Source: Rhopalosiphum padi (taxonomy: Eukaryota; Arthropoda; Insecta; Hemiptera; Aphididae). From it: DNA of 64,000 nt. Below the pieces are notes generated by a model. The model was not told the DNA's origin. It was given only the letters and a program-made list of their open reading frames with translations, and made no database searches. The stretch spans positions 41,887,858 to 41,951,857 of the forward strand of contig NC_083598.1 of assembly GCF_020882245.1 (NCBI RefSeq), written 5' to 3'. Of the stretch, positions 25,757 to 38,300 are shown piece by piece (position 1 is the first letter of the stretch; every line of letters begins with the position of its first letter). The translations under genes were made by a program, and so were the position numbers.

Positions 25757-28700
25757 CATCATTGTAAAATCAATACATTCCGTTCAGAATCTAAAATGTA
25801 GGTATTTGGCTGTACATGTACTTTTATTATAAATTGTATTTAAATAATATTTAAAGTAACATCATTTATCTTACTTAAACAATCTAAAAATATAAAAAAA
25901 TTGAAATTTTATTTTTAATTTTCTGATGAAATTTATTGCACTATTTTAATTTAACCCATATCCTCATTTCCATTAAATCGAATTTTTGTTTTTTGTTTTA
26001 AACATGATGTAAAGGTTTTTATGTTAGTATGTTTGTATTTCGGTAACTCAATTTAAATGAAATTCGGTTTTGATGTTATTTGTTCATTGAAAATTCAGTT
26101 CTAGATTGGCAATCCATCAACAGTGGTTTACATAAAGAGTTCTTTTTTAATATAAAATATAGAAAGTCGAAACCTGAGTTGGAGTTTATAGTTAACCGAA
26201 TAACATTAAATTAAATATAAATATGATTAAAAATATTTTTTAATAATTAAGTATAATAGGTAAAGTAGTATTAATATATTATACTATTATGAGCTTACTT
26301 TTAAATCCTGTGAATGAATAAATGTAATTATTTGATTAGTATTATAATTCAAACACTATTATAATAATTTTATAATAAATAATTTACAAAATAGTTATGA
26401 TATATTATTTATATATTATACAAAAATAAATTTGTAGTAAAATTTAAAAAGGTCAAGTCTGTGCCAAGAATATTTAAGTTAACATACTTAAGGTCTTTCC
26501 TGTGAATGTATAAACATAAGTATTTAACAAATATATAATTAACTAAAATATATTTAATATTTATTATAATACTTATATTTAAAATATAATCAATGAAAAC
26601 GTGTGATTTTTAAGCATGGTTTAAACATATTTTAATCTCATATTTTAAGTTTATTCGTGGACATTTTTAGAATAATTCGATTCATTTATTTGTGTTTATC
26701 GGTGGGTAATATATCGTGGGGACTTAATACAAGATTAATTATAATAATAAACCGTCAAATTTTACACAGCCTTTTTGAATTACTTTAAACAATATTACTA
26801 TAGTACTCAAAAGAAAAGAAATATGTTTTTGTTACTTTTATATGCAAGGAATATGGCCATGCTCTTTACTATAATTATCATAGTTTCAAGTCTTTATAGC
26901 TGACAACTTTATCTCAAAACTTCCAAAATAACTTTGAAATAAAATGTTAAACCACTTATAATAGAGTTATTGGTAATTGTAAGTTCAGTATTAACTATTA
27001 GCCATTAAGTAACACCTTTAGTAATGACAGAATAAATAAAACCGAATGAATAAATAAATTATTATCCTTACTTAAGTTGTCTACATGAATGCAACAAAAT
27101 AGTTAATTTTTAAGATTGATTTTAATTATAAACATGTAATTTTTTTATTTATTTATATTGTGTTTATATAATGTAGTAATTTAAAATAATTTAATAAATA
27201 TACCTAAAGTATCACACCATCCTTTATTTTGATCAAACTTTGACTCTATAAATTTAAATGTTAGATTTTGTAAATATAATATTGTGATTTATAATAAATA
27301 TTATTCTTAAAATATATTATAATTATATTTTAATATAATCTACCTCCATCAATTAACATTTTATATTTAATATTGATAATATGTATGTAACAGCTAGCCG
27401 GCTTATTATTATAATATTATTTTTTTAAAAACAAAAATATTTTTAAAATATTTAGATTATCGAGTTATTTTTATGTAAGTACCTCGAACCCATTACATAC
27501 CATTATCTAGACAATATTCTGTTGGAGTCATCACAATATCTGTAAAGAAATTAAAAATAAGGATGCTATGTTATATATTGTAAATCGAATATCTACTGCA
27601 TGCAGATACATCTGAAATGTTTACCTATGTTTTATGGCTACTGACTAATTTAAACCTACGGGTGGTTAATGAATTGTGGTAACGCTGTCTATGTCGCTCA
27701 AATGTATTTAATGATCCCAGCCATACAATATGTCAAAATATATTTTAATTTTAGGAACACATCTAAATTATGCAATAACTGGAGTATATTTATAATTCTT
27801 TTGTGTAAATGATTATAAAATCAATTACAATATTAAAATTATACTTACCGTTCTTATCACGTCCCTTTTCTATTAATTCATTGAAGAATTCTTCAGAAAT
27901 TTCTAAAAATTAATTTTATTGATGTTTTTATTACGTTTATGCGCATACTATTATTTCTTATGTGGCAAAAAATATATTGTAAATATTTATTTGAATTGAC
28001 TAATCGAATTAATATATAATTTGTAAACAAAAATAATAATAAAATTGTCCATAGTTCCACACCAAATAATTGTGGGTCAGGATATATGTAAACACAATAC
28101 GCATTTAATTAAAATGTAAAAATGTAAAAACACTATATAGTTTAGTTTTTTCTTGAATTAATTATTTTGAGAACTCTCCAAATATCATAATTGCGTATTC
28201 ATATTATTTGATCGCATTTTCCAACACTTATTGGTGTATTTAATTAAAAAATTATTTTTACGTTATATTAGCTATACGTAACACGTATATATAAAATATC
28301 ATTCTACTACATTACCTTATTAGAGATAATCTAAATTTACACTTTTAAAGCCATTAATTTTCCGTGGATTATCATATGTTTTACAATTATAAGATTTAAA
28401 GCAAAAAATTGGAGTTGGAAATATACGGTTTGGCGTTGGTCAAGATGAAAAAGTGAAAATATTTAATTTTTAACTAGTCGTAAACCAGAATACGTAGTTT
28501 AAGATAATAAGTGTAAAACATACTTTCAATTGATTTATCTTTTACACCCCGTTTGTTGGTTATATAATTTATATGTTGATCAATATTTTCTGTAATAATT
28601 AATTTTTAAATTAAAATCACCCGCACATACTGAGTATCGCATAAGGCATGGGATAGAAATATTTTTTTAACATTTAAATATTATTATAGACGTTGATACA

Positions 28701-31700
28701 GTGAATACATCAGGTGACACTATTTATACATTTATATTTTAATGGACTCTGCACTTTACCAGTTTAAACAGAATATGAAAAGATGATATAGATTTTATAT
28801 AATAATTAATAAAGAGCTTAATATTAAGTTCAAAATAATCTTAAAGTATTAATAAGATAAAAAAAAATGGTCATCAACTGCGAAAAATTGTTGCAGTATA
28901 AAAGTCTTTGGCTTAAATTTGGTTTATAGATTATTGTCTCTAAAAAACTCACCAAATTGCATTGCAAAACAGTAGTTTAAAAATCCAATATCACCTATAA
29001 AATGATAATATATTACACGTTAACTTATCTTTTAATTGAATGTTGATTTGTTTAAATTTATGAATTTTATTCCACTATTAAAAAATAGTTTATGTTGGTA
29101 AGTTCACAGTTTCAACTGACAACTATGAACAAATAGGTTTATCAAAATTGTGTTTATCAGAAACTTATAACTACTCACGTGAATATCCTACATTTTCTAG
29201 AGCATCTATTGGTTAAACACCAAAATTATAAATATAATATTGATAAACGTAAATTTAATTGGAAAAAGAGGTATGAAAATTTAAATTAGGTAGATATATC
29301 AGATTATATTAATCTTCAAATGATTATTGTTAAAGTGCGTTTTTAGAGGAATAAGGTTGTTGAAAAGAAGAAATGAGTTACGAATTAATTAGGAAGTTGA
29401 ATTTTGTTACATGATTGACATTGACATAATTTATTTAGTATCATAAATGTATGCCCAGTAAGTCAAATTCATAAATAGTAATGTTTAGGGCTGCAGTGTT
29501 ATCGAATAGATGTAGGGTATCGACAATGTTCAAGTCATGATTAACTGCTGATCGATAATATGTTAAGGGTTGAAAGTTGTAGAAATGCAGACTAAATTTT
29601 TGACTTGCACAGACCATAGTACGTGGTTGCTTGTTGTTGATATTAAATATGACATAATACGTAAAACTCGGTGAGCAGAATTCGTCCTATTCCAGTCCTG
29701 CTAATATTATATAAAATACTTGTAAATATATCATCAACTAATATGATATCCCTTACCAATGCAACCTAAAAATACAATGAAATTGCTTTAAATTAATATA
29801 ATATGACATAGAAAAGAAATGAATGACATTAAAAATACAGTATGTAGATAATAATAACCATAATATTATGTTGAACGTCGCTATCACGAAATACATTGGA
29901 ATTCCCTTGATACTAGCTAGTATACTACCATATACTACCATTTCACTTAATAACTTAATTTTATAGCTTTTTAATAAATTTTATTGACAGATTTTTTTAA
30001 AGAAAATTAATTTATATTCATGATTGTAGTTTATTAATTTATATGTATAGTTTTAGTACTTTAAGCATTTAAATTATGCATTTTAAGAATTCAAATTATT
30101 TAATATTTACCAATTTTTTCAATTTTTTAAGAATTTTAATAGAACTCGATATCTCGAACATTTTCCTGTTTCTCTTGAGATTTGACATAAAGAACAACTA
30201 CTGTACTTCAAATAAAAATGATAGATATGCATTTTTAATAATTTTTATATTGGTATAGTGCATAGTGACAACTTATGAGGAAAATTGCACTGCATTTTCT
30301 GTTTGTTTGACGCAATGAAACATTTTCATCGCATTTATAGAAACAAAACTAAGAAAAATTTCAAGTTTAAATAAAATTCAATAAATAGCTCAAAAAGAGT
30401 TATACAATTAGAAGATAACATTACATTTGGGCAATGATAATTTGATAATTTCGTGAAAATTGTAAGTATTTATTTTTGAATTAAAACAATACATTAATAA
30501 TTGACCAAGGAGAATTATTTTTACGCCCATTAATACCTTCATACGCATTATATAAATTGAATCATTTTTACTTTCCAAAAAAGTACAAAGCTTTTATTGT
30601 GTTTGACTTTTATTTAAGTAATTGAAAACTGTTCAAATGTGTCAACATAATAGCTTTTTGTAAATAAAAATATTATAAAACATAAATCGACTTTGAATTG
30701 AATTCCTTTTTCGCATGCACTTAGTACATATAGCTCAGTCAAATTAAATAAAAAAATCGATAAAGTTGATGGATTGTACAATGTTGGTAAGTAAACATAG
30801 ATCATGAATAAAATATACCATAAAAAAATATTATATTTGTCGACCTTAGAGCTTTTGGTTTCTATTTGTAAAAAACACATTGATGTTCACCAACTCTGTT
30901 TGTATTAAAAAATAATAAAAATGACTCACGTTTAACAGTTGTTATTTTAGCATTAGCTATGAAATCATTAAATTTTCATTAAAGTTAATTTGAATATAGT
31001 TTTTTTTTTTATACATTTATCTACTATTTTCATAGTTTCGATGATATCATATTTTAAAATATCCATTTAATATTCGTTTATATATTTTTTAAGATTACAG
31101 TTTTTACTAACACATTTCCATTCATATGCACATAAATACTTCACAATTTTATTTTAAAAAATTATTCATTTTCATAAATAATAACTTAGTTACAAGTGTA
31201 CATTTTAATACAATAATACCATTGTGTGTGTAAAAATAACATTGATATTAAATAATATAAATAATTTTCAGGTAATTTAAATGTAAAATCACTGTTAGCG
31301 AATAATGAGTTCTATCGAATTTGAAATACTTTTTTATATGGTAAATTAATAAAATCAAAAGTATTACATTTTAATTTTATAATTTATAATCTATATGGGT
31401 ACATAAAAATACAATTTTTATAAATTATCTAAAGTGTGCACTCCATATAATATAGAGTATGAATATATTATTCATATAAGATATTATGATTATTGTCTAT
31501 TATCTAATGATTATATTGTTAAAAAATAAATAATATAGAACCATTTAATAAAATGGTGATTTTAAAATTTAATAAATATTTTGACTTATTATAATATGTA
31601 ATATCTGCATTTAAATAACATAGAATCCTATCTTTTCTATGTTATATTTTTAGCTAAATCACAATAATTGAAAATAATATTTTAAATTTATAATATTTTA

Positions 31701-31886
31701 TGTTTTTTACAATCAAAATCATAATTTTTATAATATAATGATATTTGTGTTGTTTCTTACTTAATATTAATTTTTTTTTTCAATACATTTATATATACAA
31801 ACACCATTGTTACCTTCAATGTTGAAATAACTGTAGGTTATAATGCTTATTGCTGTTAATGTTATTATCATTTTAGAAGATACCAT
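20063..31886 (-). CDS. BL1: bicycle-like secreted micro-exon protein, intact
   Basis: Eighteen exons, in transcription order: 31886-31814, 30956-30930, 29765-29757, 29205-29179, 28994-28953, 28589-28524, 27902-27849, 27539-27501, 27245-27204, 27080-27072, 26499-26488, 26307-26299, 25883-25875, 24713-24687, 22337-22314, 22189-22124, 21547-21491 and 20175-20063. All have GT-AG borders. Internal exons are 9-66 nt, all multiples of three, and every intron falls after codon base 1. The product is about 234 aa. Exon 1 encodes MVSSK plus a hydrophobic run, a signal peptide. Then come a Cys in exon 3, GFLNYC in exon 5, TEYC in exon 8, GWC in exon 9, Cys in 13, 15 and 16, SYFDY in 17, and RYWTYSLWC followed by a polar PPIDTQTNS tail. 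This structure matches aphid bicycle genes, salivary effectors secreted into plants (family knowledge). Family name moderately sure, structure very sure. Introns carry a Tigger and other repeats. Confidence 0.85.
22495..23230 (+). other. Coding-like relic inside BL1 intron 14
   Basis: Opposite in sense to BL1. Two open stretches are visible: 22725-22907 (60 codons, ends KFKMH) and 22983-23165 (60 codons, with TSTGQLLRTTREKLCF). Another frame from 22918 is open for about 48 codons and is Cys-rich (KLCHESCFISSDC). The frames do not connect, so this is a frameshifted remnant. A shortened version lies at 61255-61470 in the same intron of BL4, so the insertion predates that duplication. I do not recognise the protein. 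Confidence 0.35.
23719..24485 (+). mobile_element. Tigger-like DNA transposon, internally deleted
   Basis: The ends are 'cagtagacgccgcttataag' and its inverted copy 'cttataagcggcgtctactg', flanked by TA on both sides (Tc1/mariner/pogo target). It is 767 bp. At 24219-24290 a fragment begins MSANTRRALSLNDRQDILRKY, which matches the CENP-B-type helix-turn-helix N-terminus of Tigger/jerky transposases. No catalytic domain remains. It sits in BL1 intron 14. Confidence 0.85.
24933..25790. mobile_element. Repeat element with ATTCTGAACGGA ends
   Basis: Bounded by 'attctgaacgga' and its inverted copy 'tccgttcagaat', with no usable coding frame. It contains a 28-nt A run (25725-25752) next to 'agtgatgacagacac'. 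It looks like a high-copy aphid-type non-autonomous element. It separates BL1 exons 13 and 14. Confidence 0.55.
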
Positions 31887-32395
31887 TCTTATATTTAGAA
31901 TGTTAAAAATATTACAAAGAATAATCAACTATCTTGCGTTGTAAGTTTAAAATAACTGTGATTATTTTCTAAAAACCTACGGTTATTATTTGAGGATTAT
32001 GTACACATTATCAATATATTATTATAATAATATATTATAAAATTAAAATAGGAACAAAATAAACTCTGTCTTGTAAGGAACATGTAAACAAGACAAATAT
32101 CATAGTATGGATTGTATTTGATTATTAAATCAAACATTATATTAACGAACACATGTGACCTTATTTCTAATATTAGGTATTACTTAATATATTCTTGTGA
32201 TAAATTCGTTAAAAGTAAATTTTTAGATAATCCGAGTTAATTAAAAAATACAAAGCTTTATTACTTTACATTATAAAAAAAAAATCTTAATTTTAAATTT
32301 AAATTTGATGAAATACTTAACAGCGATTTAGTGAAACGGCACGCCACAGTCACCAGTACAGAGTAAAGTCACCGCAGCGACCTGCAGTCTGACTG
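31887..32395. other. Short spacer between BL2 3' end and BL1 5' end
   Basis: Only about 510 bp between the BL1 start codon and the BL2 stop codon. 31890-32240 matches the 5' flank of BL2, BL3 and the BL0 relic, including 'caactatcttgcgttgtaag', so it should hold the BL1 promoter. 32335-32410 resembles sequence at 19700 and 58610. No other gene is visible. Confidence 0.5.
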
Positions 32396-35300
32396 TCACA
32401 ACGAAGGGGTCTCGGATAAAGTCGAATTTGTTTGAGTGTCAATGGGAGGATCAAATTTGTTTATACACCATTCTTTAAAAGTCCAATATTGTGAATCTAA
32501 AAATAATAATATAAAACAATATTACATTTTATGCCTTTTATTTTTTTTAAATTTTGAATCTAATCAAATTAAAATTAAATAACTTTTATAAAACATTTAG
32601 CAATTTCTTAAGATTTTTTCTATTAACGCATTTAATAAAATACTATATTGACATGGTTGTAAATTTAAATTATGGCTCAAACTAGAAAATTAAATAAAAA
32701 ATGGTTAAAAAATTATACATCAGTGGTTCACAAGCTATTTACATTTAACCATCTCTCTTTTAAACAAAAAAAGTATTGGTATAAAAGTAAGTAATGAAAA
32801 ATCAATTCATTGTTTATAAATAAGCATATACATTATATTCTATTGTAATAGAAACTGAAATAAAAAAGTATCTTAATGAGATTGATATGTTTGGTGTTTT
32901 GCTAGAAGTTGGTTAATGTTTGGTTCAATTTTGTATGAAGCGTTCTTAAGTCTCTACGATTGGTTATTTGTAACCATTGTATTTCATTTATGAGTAATTT
33001 TGTGATACGTACAACTGTTTTAAAAAATTGAAGTATTAACTGCCCCCTTTTTTAATCCAACTACCCCCGATTAAGCTTTTAACTTCCATCGTCCACCTGG
33101 ATAGCTGTATAGAAATACAGTAAATAGTCCAAATCTATAAACAATAACCAATGTGATTCATTATAGTTAATTCAAAATGTATTTTTTAGGTTAATAGTAA
33201 TAGAATAATTTATTTACATTCATATTCAATGTGAACTAAATATAATTAGTGCATGTGTAATAAATGATAAGGTAATTGTGCAATATTTTCAATTAATTGT
33301 ATAGGGTTTTATATAATTTATTATGATCGCAAGGATATAACATTTCAATTACAATGATATAATATAATTCAGAAACAAAGCAATAAAAAAAATGTTTTTT
33401 TTTTGAGACGTTGAACATTTTTAATATTGAGAGCATTGACTAAATTATTTAATTTCAATTCAAATACTAAATTTCAATTAAAATTTTTTTTTTAAATTTC
33501 CAGTACTTTTCTGTACCACCTATAAAAATGTGGAGTTAACAAAATAATGCATCAATACTAAGAGACGTTTTAAAACGGTATTGGATCAGGTGCAATTAAA
33601 AAATTACCTTTTTACTCATATAAAAATTATATATTATGATTAATTATTTTCACGAGAATACTTACTATCTTTAAATTTATTAATAATGTCGGTAAGATAA
33701 TTGAAGTAACTTTCTTGGACCACTTAAAAAAGAATTGTTAATATATTGAAATGGTTAAAAACTGTTTATTTTTATTATTTATTATCAATGTACCATAAAA
33801 TAGAGGTTACAATTTGGGTATTTATAAACTTGATCACTGATTTAGTGACTTTCGTATTTTTTCAACTACGATGCTAAATTCAACTTTATAATTAAAATTA
33901 TATCAATCACTTTTAGTTTCTGAATAGAGTGAGAAAACTATTAGTACCTATCATAGAGTTGATGTATATTGTTGTTGTCGGTTGACAAATTTTGGCATAA
34001 CAAAATAAAAATACACTGAATGTTAGAATTAGTTAAGTAAAGATTTAAGAAGAATATTAAAATACTTTTAGTTATGATTAAAATATTTAATCTCAGATGA
34101 ATCAATGTAAAGTCATATAGCTTACAGTTTATGTAATTTACTAATATTTATATATATTGATTATTTGATTATTTATGAATTAGAACAAATCAATATGATC
34201 AATAAACCTAAATTATAAAAATTATCAACAAAGTTCTATTGTAATATCATGATCCATAAATATATATTTTCTACATTATAAATTATATTTTATATAATTT
34301 TCAATTGTAAACTCTTGAAAATAATATTTTTAAATTGTACCTGAACGTTCTTTTTCGACCACCATTAGGCTGTCTATAATAATGATAGAATATTATTTGA
34401 ACTATATTGTACCTAGTTATTTTTTATCTTTATTTATAGTAGTAAATTAAGTATTTTGGAACAACTAGTTTGCAGCCAAAAAAGGTTACGAAATATAAAT
34501 CCTAAAAAATGATTGTTATAAATGTAAAAAATAAACCGATTAAAGAATTCAATAATGAGAAAAATATTTTAAACATTTTACTGAGTTAATATTCAAATTT
34601 TATTTTTCATTCTCACTCACACACATACACATATTCTCATAACTTTCTAATCGTCGTCTATGGCGATATATTTCTATGCAATACAAACTTTTAGAAAATC
34701 ATATAGAAGAAATTAAACTCTTATATAAAAAAAGTAAAATCGATTTCTTTGGTATTTTACATATTATGTTATTTTTTTCTTTAATTTCTGAGCTTTATTA
34801 ATCATATTATATAAGTGAACAATATATAATATTAATCTATGTAAGGTACAAATTATAATTATATTAAATAATGTATTTCTTACGTATTTTATATGTTTTA
34901 ATTATATTGGTGTATCCATCATCAACTAAAAATTATATAAAATGCATATTATACATTAAACATTTATTTAATTGATTTATATGTTAAACATACTAAATTT
35001 TATTTAGAATAAATAGCTAATTTTTATCATAAATAATAATTAACTCACCAATTTTACTCACCAAAAATTTTTTTTGATTTTAGTGATGCTGAATTATAAA
35101 TTATAATTTCATATAATAATAATGAATTACAATTTTAATATTGAAAATGTATGTATTGGTCAGTACTTTTATTATAAATTGTATTTAAAAAATATTGAAG
35201 TTACATGTTTATCTTACCTACACACTCTAAATATATAAAACACTATTGTAAATTAAATTATAATTTTCTTATGAATTATATTATACTATTTTAATTTAAC

Positions 35301-38300
35301 CCATATCCAAATTATCATTAAATAACATTTTTTTTTTGTTTTAAACATGATGTATAGGTTTTTATGTTACATATATTGTGTATTTCGGTAACTCAATTTA
35401 AATCAAATGTAGATTTGACGTTGTTTACTAATTGAAAAATCAGTCCTAGATTGTCAATCATCAACAATGGTTTATAAAAGGTATTCTTTTCTAATCCAAA
35501 ATGTGGGAAGTTGAAAACTGAGTTGGAGTTTATAGTTAACCAAATAATATTAAATTAAATATAAATATGATTAAATTATTTATTATAAATTAGGCATAAT
35601 CAGTGAACTACTATTAATATATTATACTATTATGAGCTTACTTTTAATTCCTGTGAATGAATACATTTAATTAACTGATTAGTATTATAAATCAAAAACT
35701 ATTACAATAATTTTATAATAAATATTTAAAAAATATATATATAGTACTGTTATTTAATTTATAAAATTAGAAACAAAAATAAATTTGTAGTAAAACTTAG
35801 AAAGATCAAGTATGTGTTAAGAAAATTTGAGTTAACATACGTTTGCTCCATTCTGTGAATGTATAAACATAAGAATTTAATAAATATATATTTAATGGTT
35901 ATTAAAATACATCTATTTGAAATTTAATCAATGAAAAATGAAACTTTTTAGCATGGTTTAAACATATTTTAGTATACTAGTTTATTCGTGGACATTTTTA
36001 GAATGATTCGATTATTTTATCTGATCTGTTTATCTGTGGGTAATATATCTTGGGGACTTAATATATGATTAATTATAATAATAAACTGTCAAAATTTACA
36101 CAGTCTTACATTATATCTATGAACTTCTTTAAACAATATCACACTACTCACAAGAGACGAAATTAATTTTGTTATTTTTTTATTTGAAAAAATGTGGCCA
36201 TGCTATCTACTAAAATTACCATAGCTCCAAGTATTTATATCTGACATCTTTATCTCAAAACTTACTCATGGATCCTACATAAAAGCAACAAAATAGTTAA
36301 TGATTATAAATTAATACATGTTTTATAAATTTCGTACAAAGATTAATTTTAATCATAAACATATAATTATTATGTTTATTTAATGTTAAGAAATGTGGTA
36401 TAATTAATGTTATATGCTATAATGATATAATTACAATGATAAATTGATAGCAAATATAAATTAAGAGAATGTATTCAGACTATTAAGTTATAAACATTCA
36501 TATTTGACAATTATGTAGAAATAATGGATCTCTCATCACCTATAATAAAGTTAAACGATGTATTAATTTGGTATTAATAGGTGAATTACCACTAAAGCGA
36601 CAGACTAAGATGAAAATATAAATTAAAAATAGATACAAGGTAGCCGAAACCTATCAAGTACATATTGGCAAGATTAGGACAGTAATAATGAGAAATGGCG
36701 TCAGATATTTTCTGTTCTAATATAGAGCTATAAGTACGAAAGAAGTATTTCCGATTTTCCATATTCATAGCATATATATTTTTTTTAAATCTATCAATAA
36801 TTAACTCAAATTATATTTTTTAATAAAATAAATGAATATAATTCCCGAAAATGTATAGTTGATCTAATATATATTATTGAATTTTAAAATAATATCATAT
36901 TTTTACCAAAAATATTATGCGATTCAACATTTTTTATTTGTCCCTTCTTTGATTCTACAAATTTAAATATAATAAATAAATATAATACTATGATTTGTAA
37001 TGATATTCATAAAATATATTATATTCTAAAGACAATTAAAAATTAAATATTTAATAAGAAAATAATTACGACAGTATTATAATAAAATAAAAATATTTCA
37101 CGGAGATAGATAATATTAATAATATGTGTGTAACAGCCGGCTTATTATTATTATATTATTTTCAATGAACAAGAATATTTTTAAAATATTTAGATTATCA
37201 ATTTATTTTCGTAGAAGTACCTCGAATCTATTCATATCATTTAACGGTCTATCAGTATTCGTCAACGTTTATACATAATATATTTTATATAAAACTTAGG
37301 TATTCGCCGTAAAGTAGTGTAGGTAAATCGTATCAAAATATTTCAGATTGTATAATGAATGTTAATACTATTACTTACCGAGATCTGTACAATATTCTTT
37401 TGAATTCATTACAAAATCTGCAAAGAAACGAAAAATAAGGATTTTATTTTATTGGGTTACATATTGTAAATCGAATCTCCACTGCGTGCAGATACATCGG
37501 ACATGTTTACCTATGTTTTATACTTTTATGGCTACTGACTAATTTAAACCTTCGGGTGGTTAATGACGTCGTGGTAACGCTCTCTATGTCACACAAATGT
37601 ATAGAACGACCCCACCCATACATGTAAAAAACTCAAAATGTAATTTAATTTTAGTAACACGTCTACATAATTCAATAATTAGGGTGTATACAATGCATTT
37701 TTTTTTATAAATTATACTTACTATCAGCACATCCCAGTTTTTTTAAATCATTCGAAAATGCATATGAAATATCTAGAAATTGATTTTATTGATAATTTAA
37801 TTACGTTTATGCGCATACTATAACTATTACTATACTTGACGGCAAAAAAGTATATCACATCTCGTATATTATAAAATATTTATTTTAACTGACTAATCTG
37901 TTTTATATAATTTGTAAATAAAAATTACAATAAAATTCAGGATAGGGTCAGGATATCTATCCTTACATGTTTACATCTGTAAACATATTTAATTCAAATG
38001 TAAAAAAAAAGTAGAAACACCGTATAGATTAGTTTTTTCAATAAATGTCTTGGCGTTGGTCAAGATGAAAAAGTAAAAATATTTAATTGTTTACTCGTCG
38101 TAAACCAAAATACGTAGTTTACGATAATAAATGAAAAACTTACCTATGGTGGGAATATCCTTTACATCTTGATTGTCTTTTAGATAATTTATATGCTGTT
38201 TATAATTTTCTGTAATAATTAATTTTTAAATTAAAATCAACCGCATATGCTAAGTGTCGTATAAGTCATGAAATAGAAATATTTTTTTAACATATTAATT

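Noticed and set aside
30614..30880. 88-codon minus-strand hydrophobic frame
   Set aside because: BL1 exon 2-3 intron sequence. It is not kept open in the other copies.
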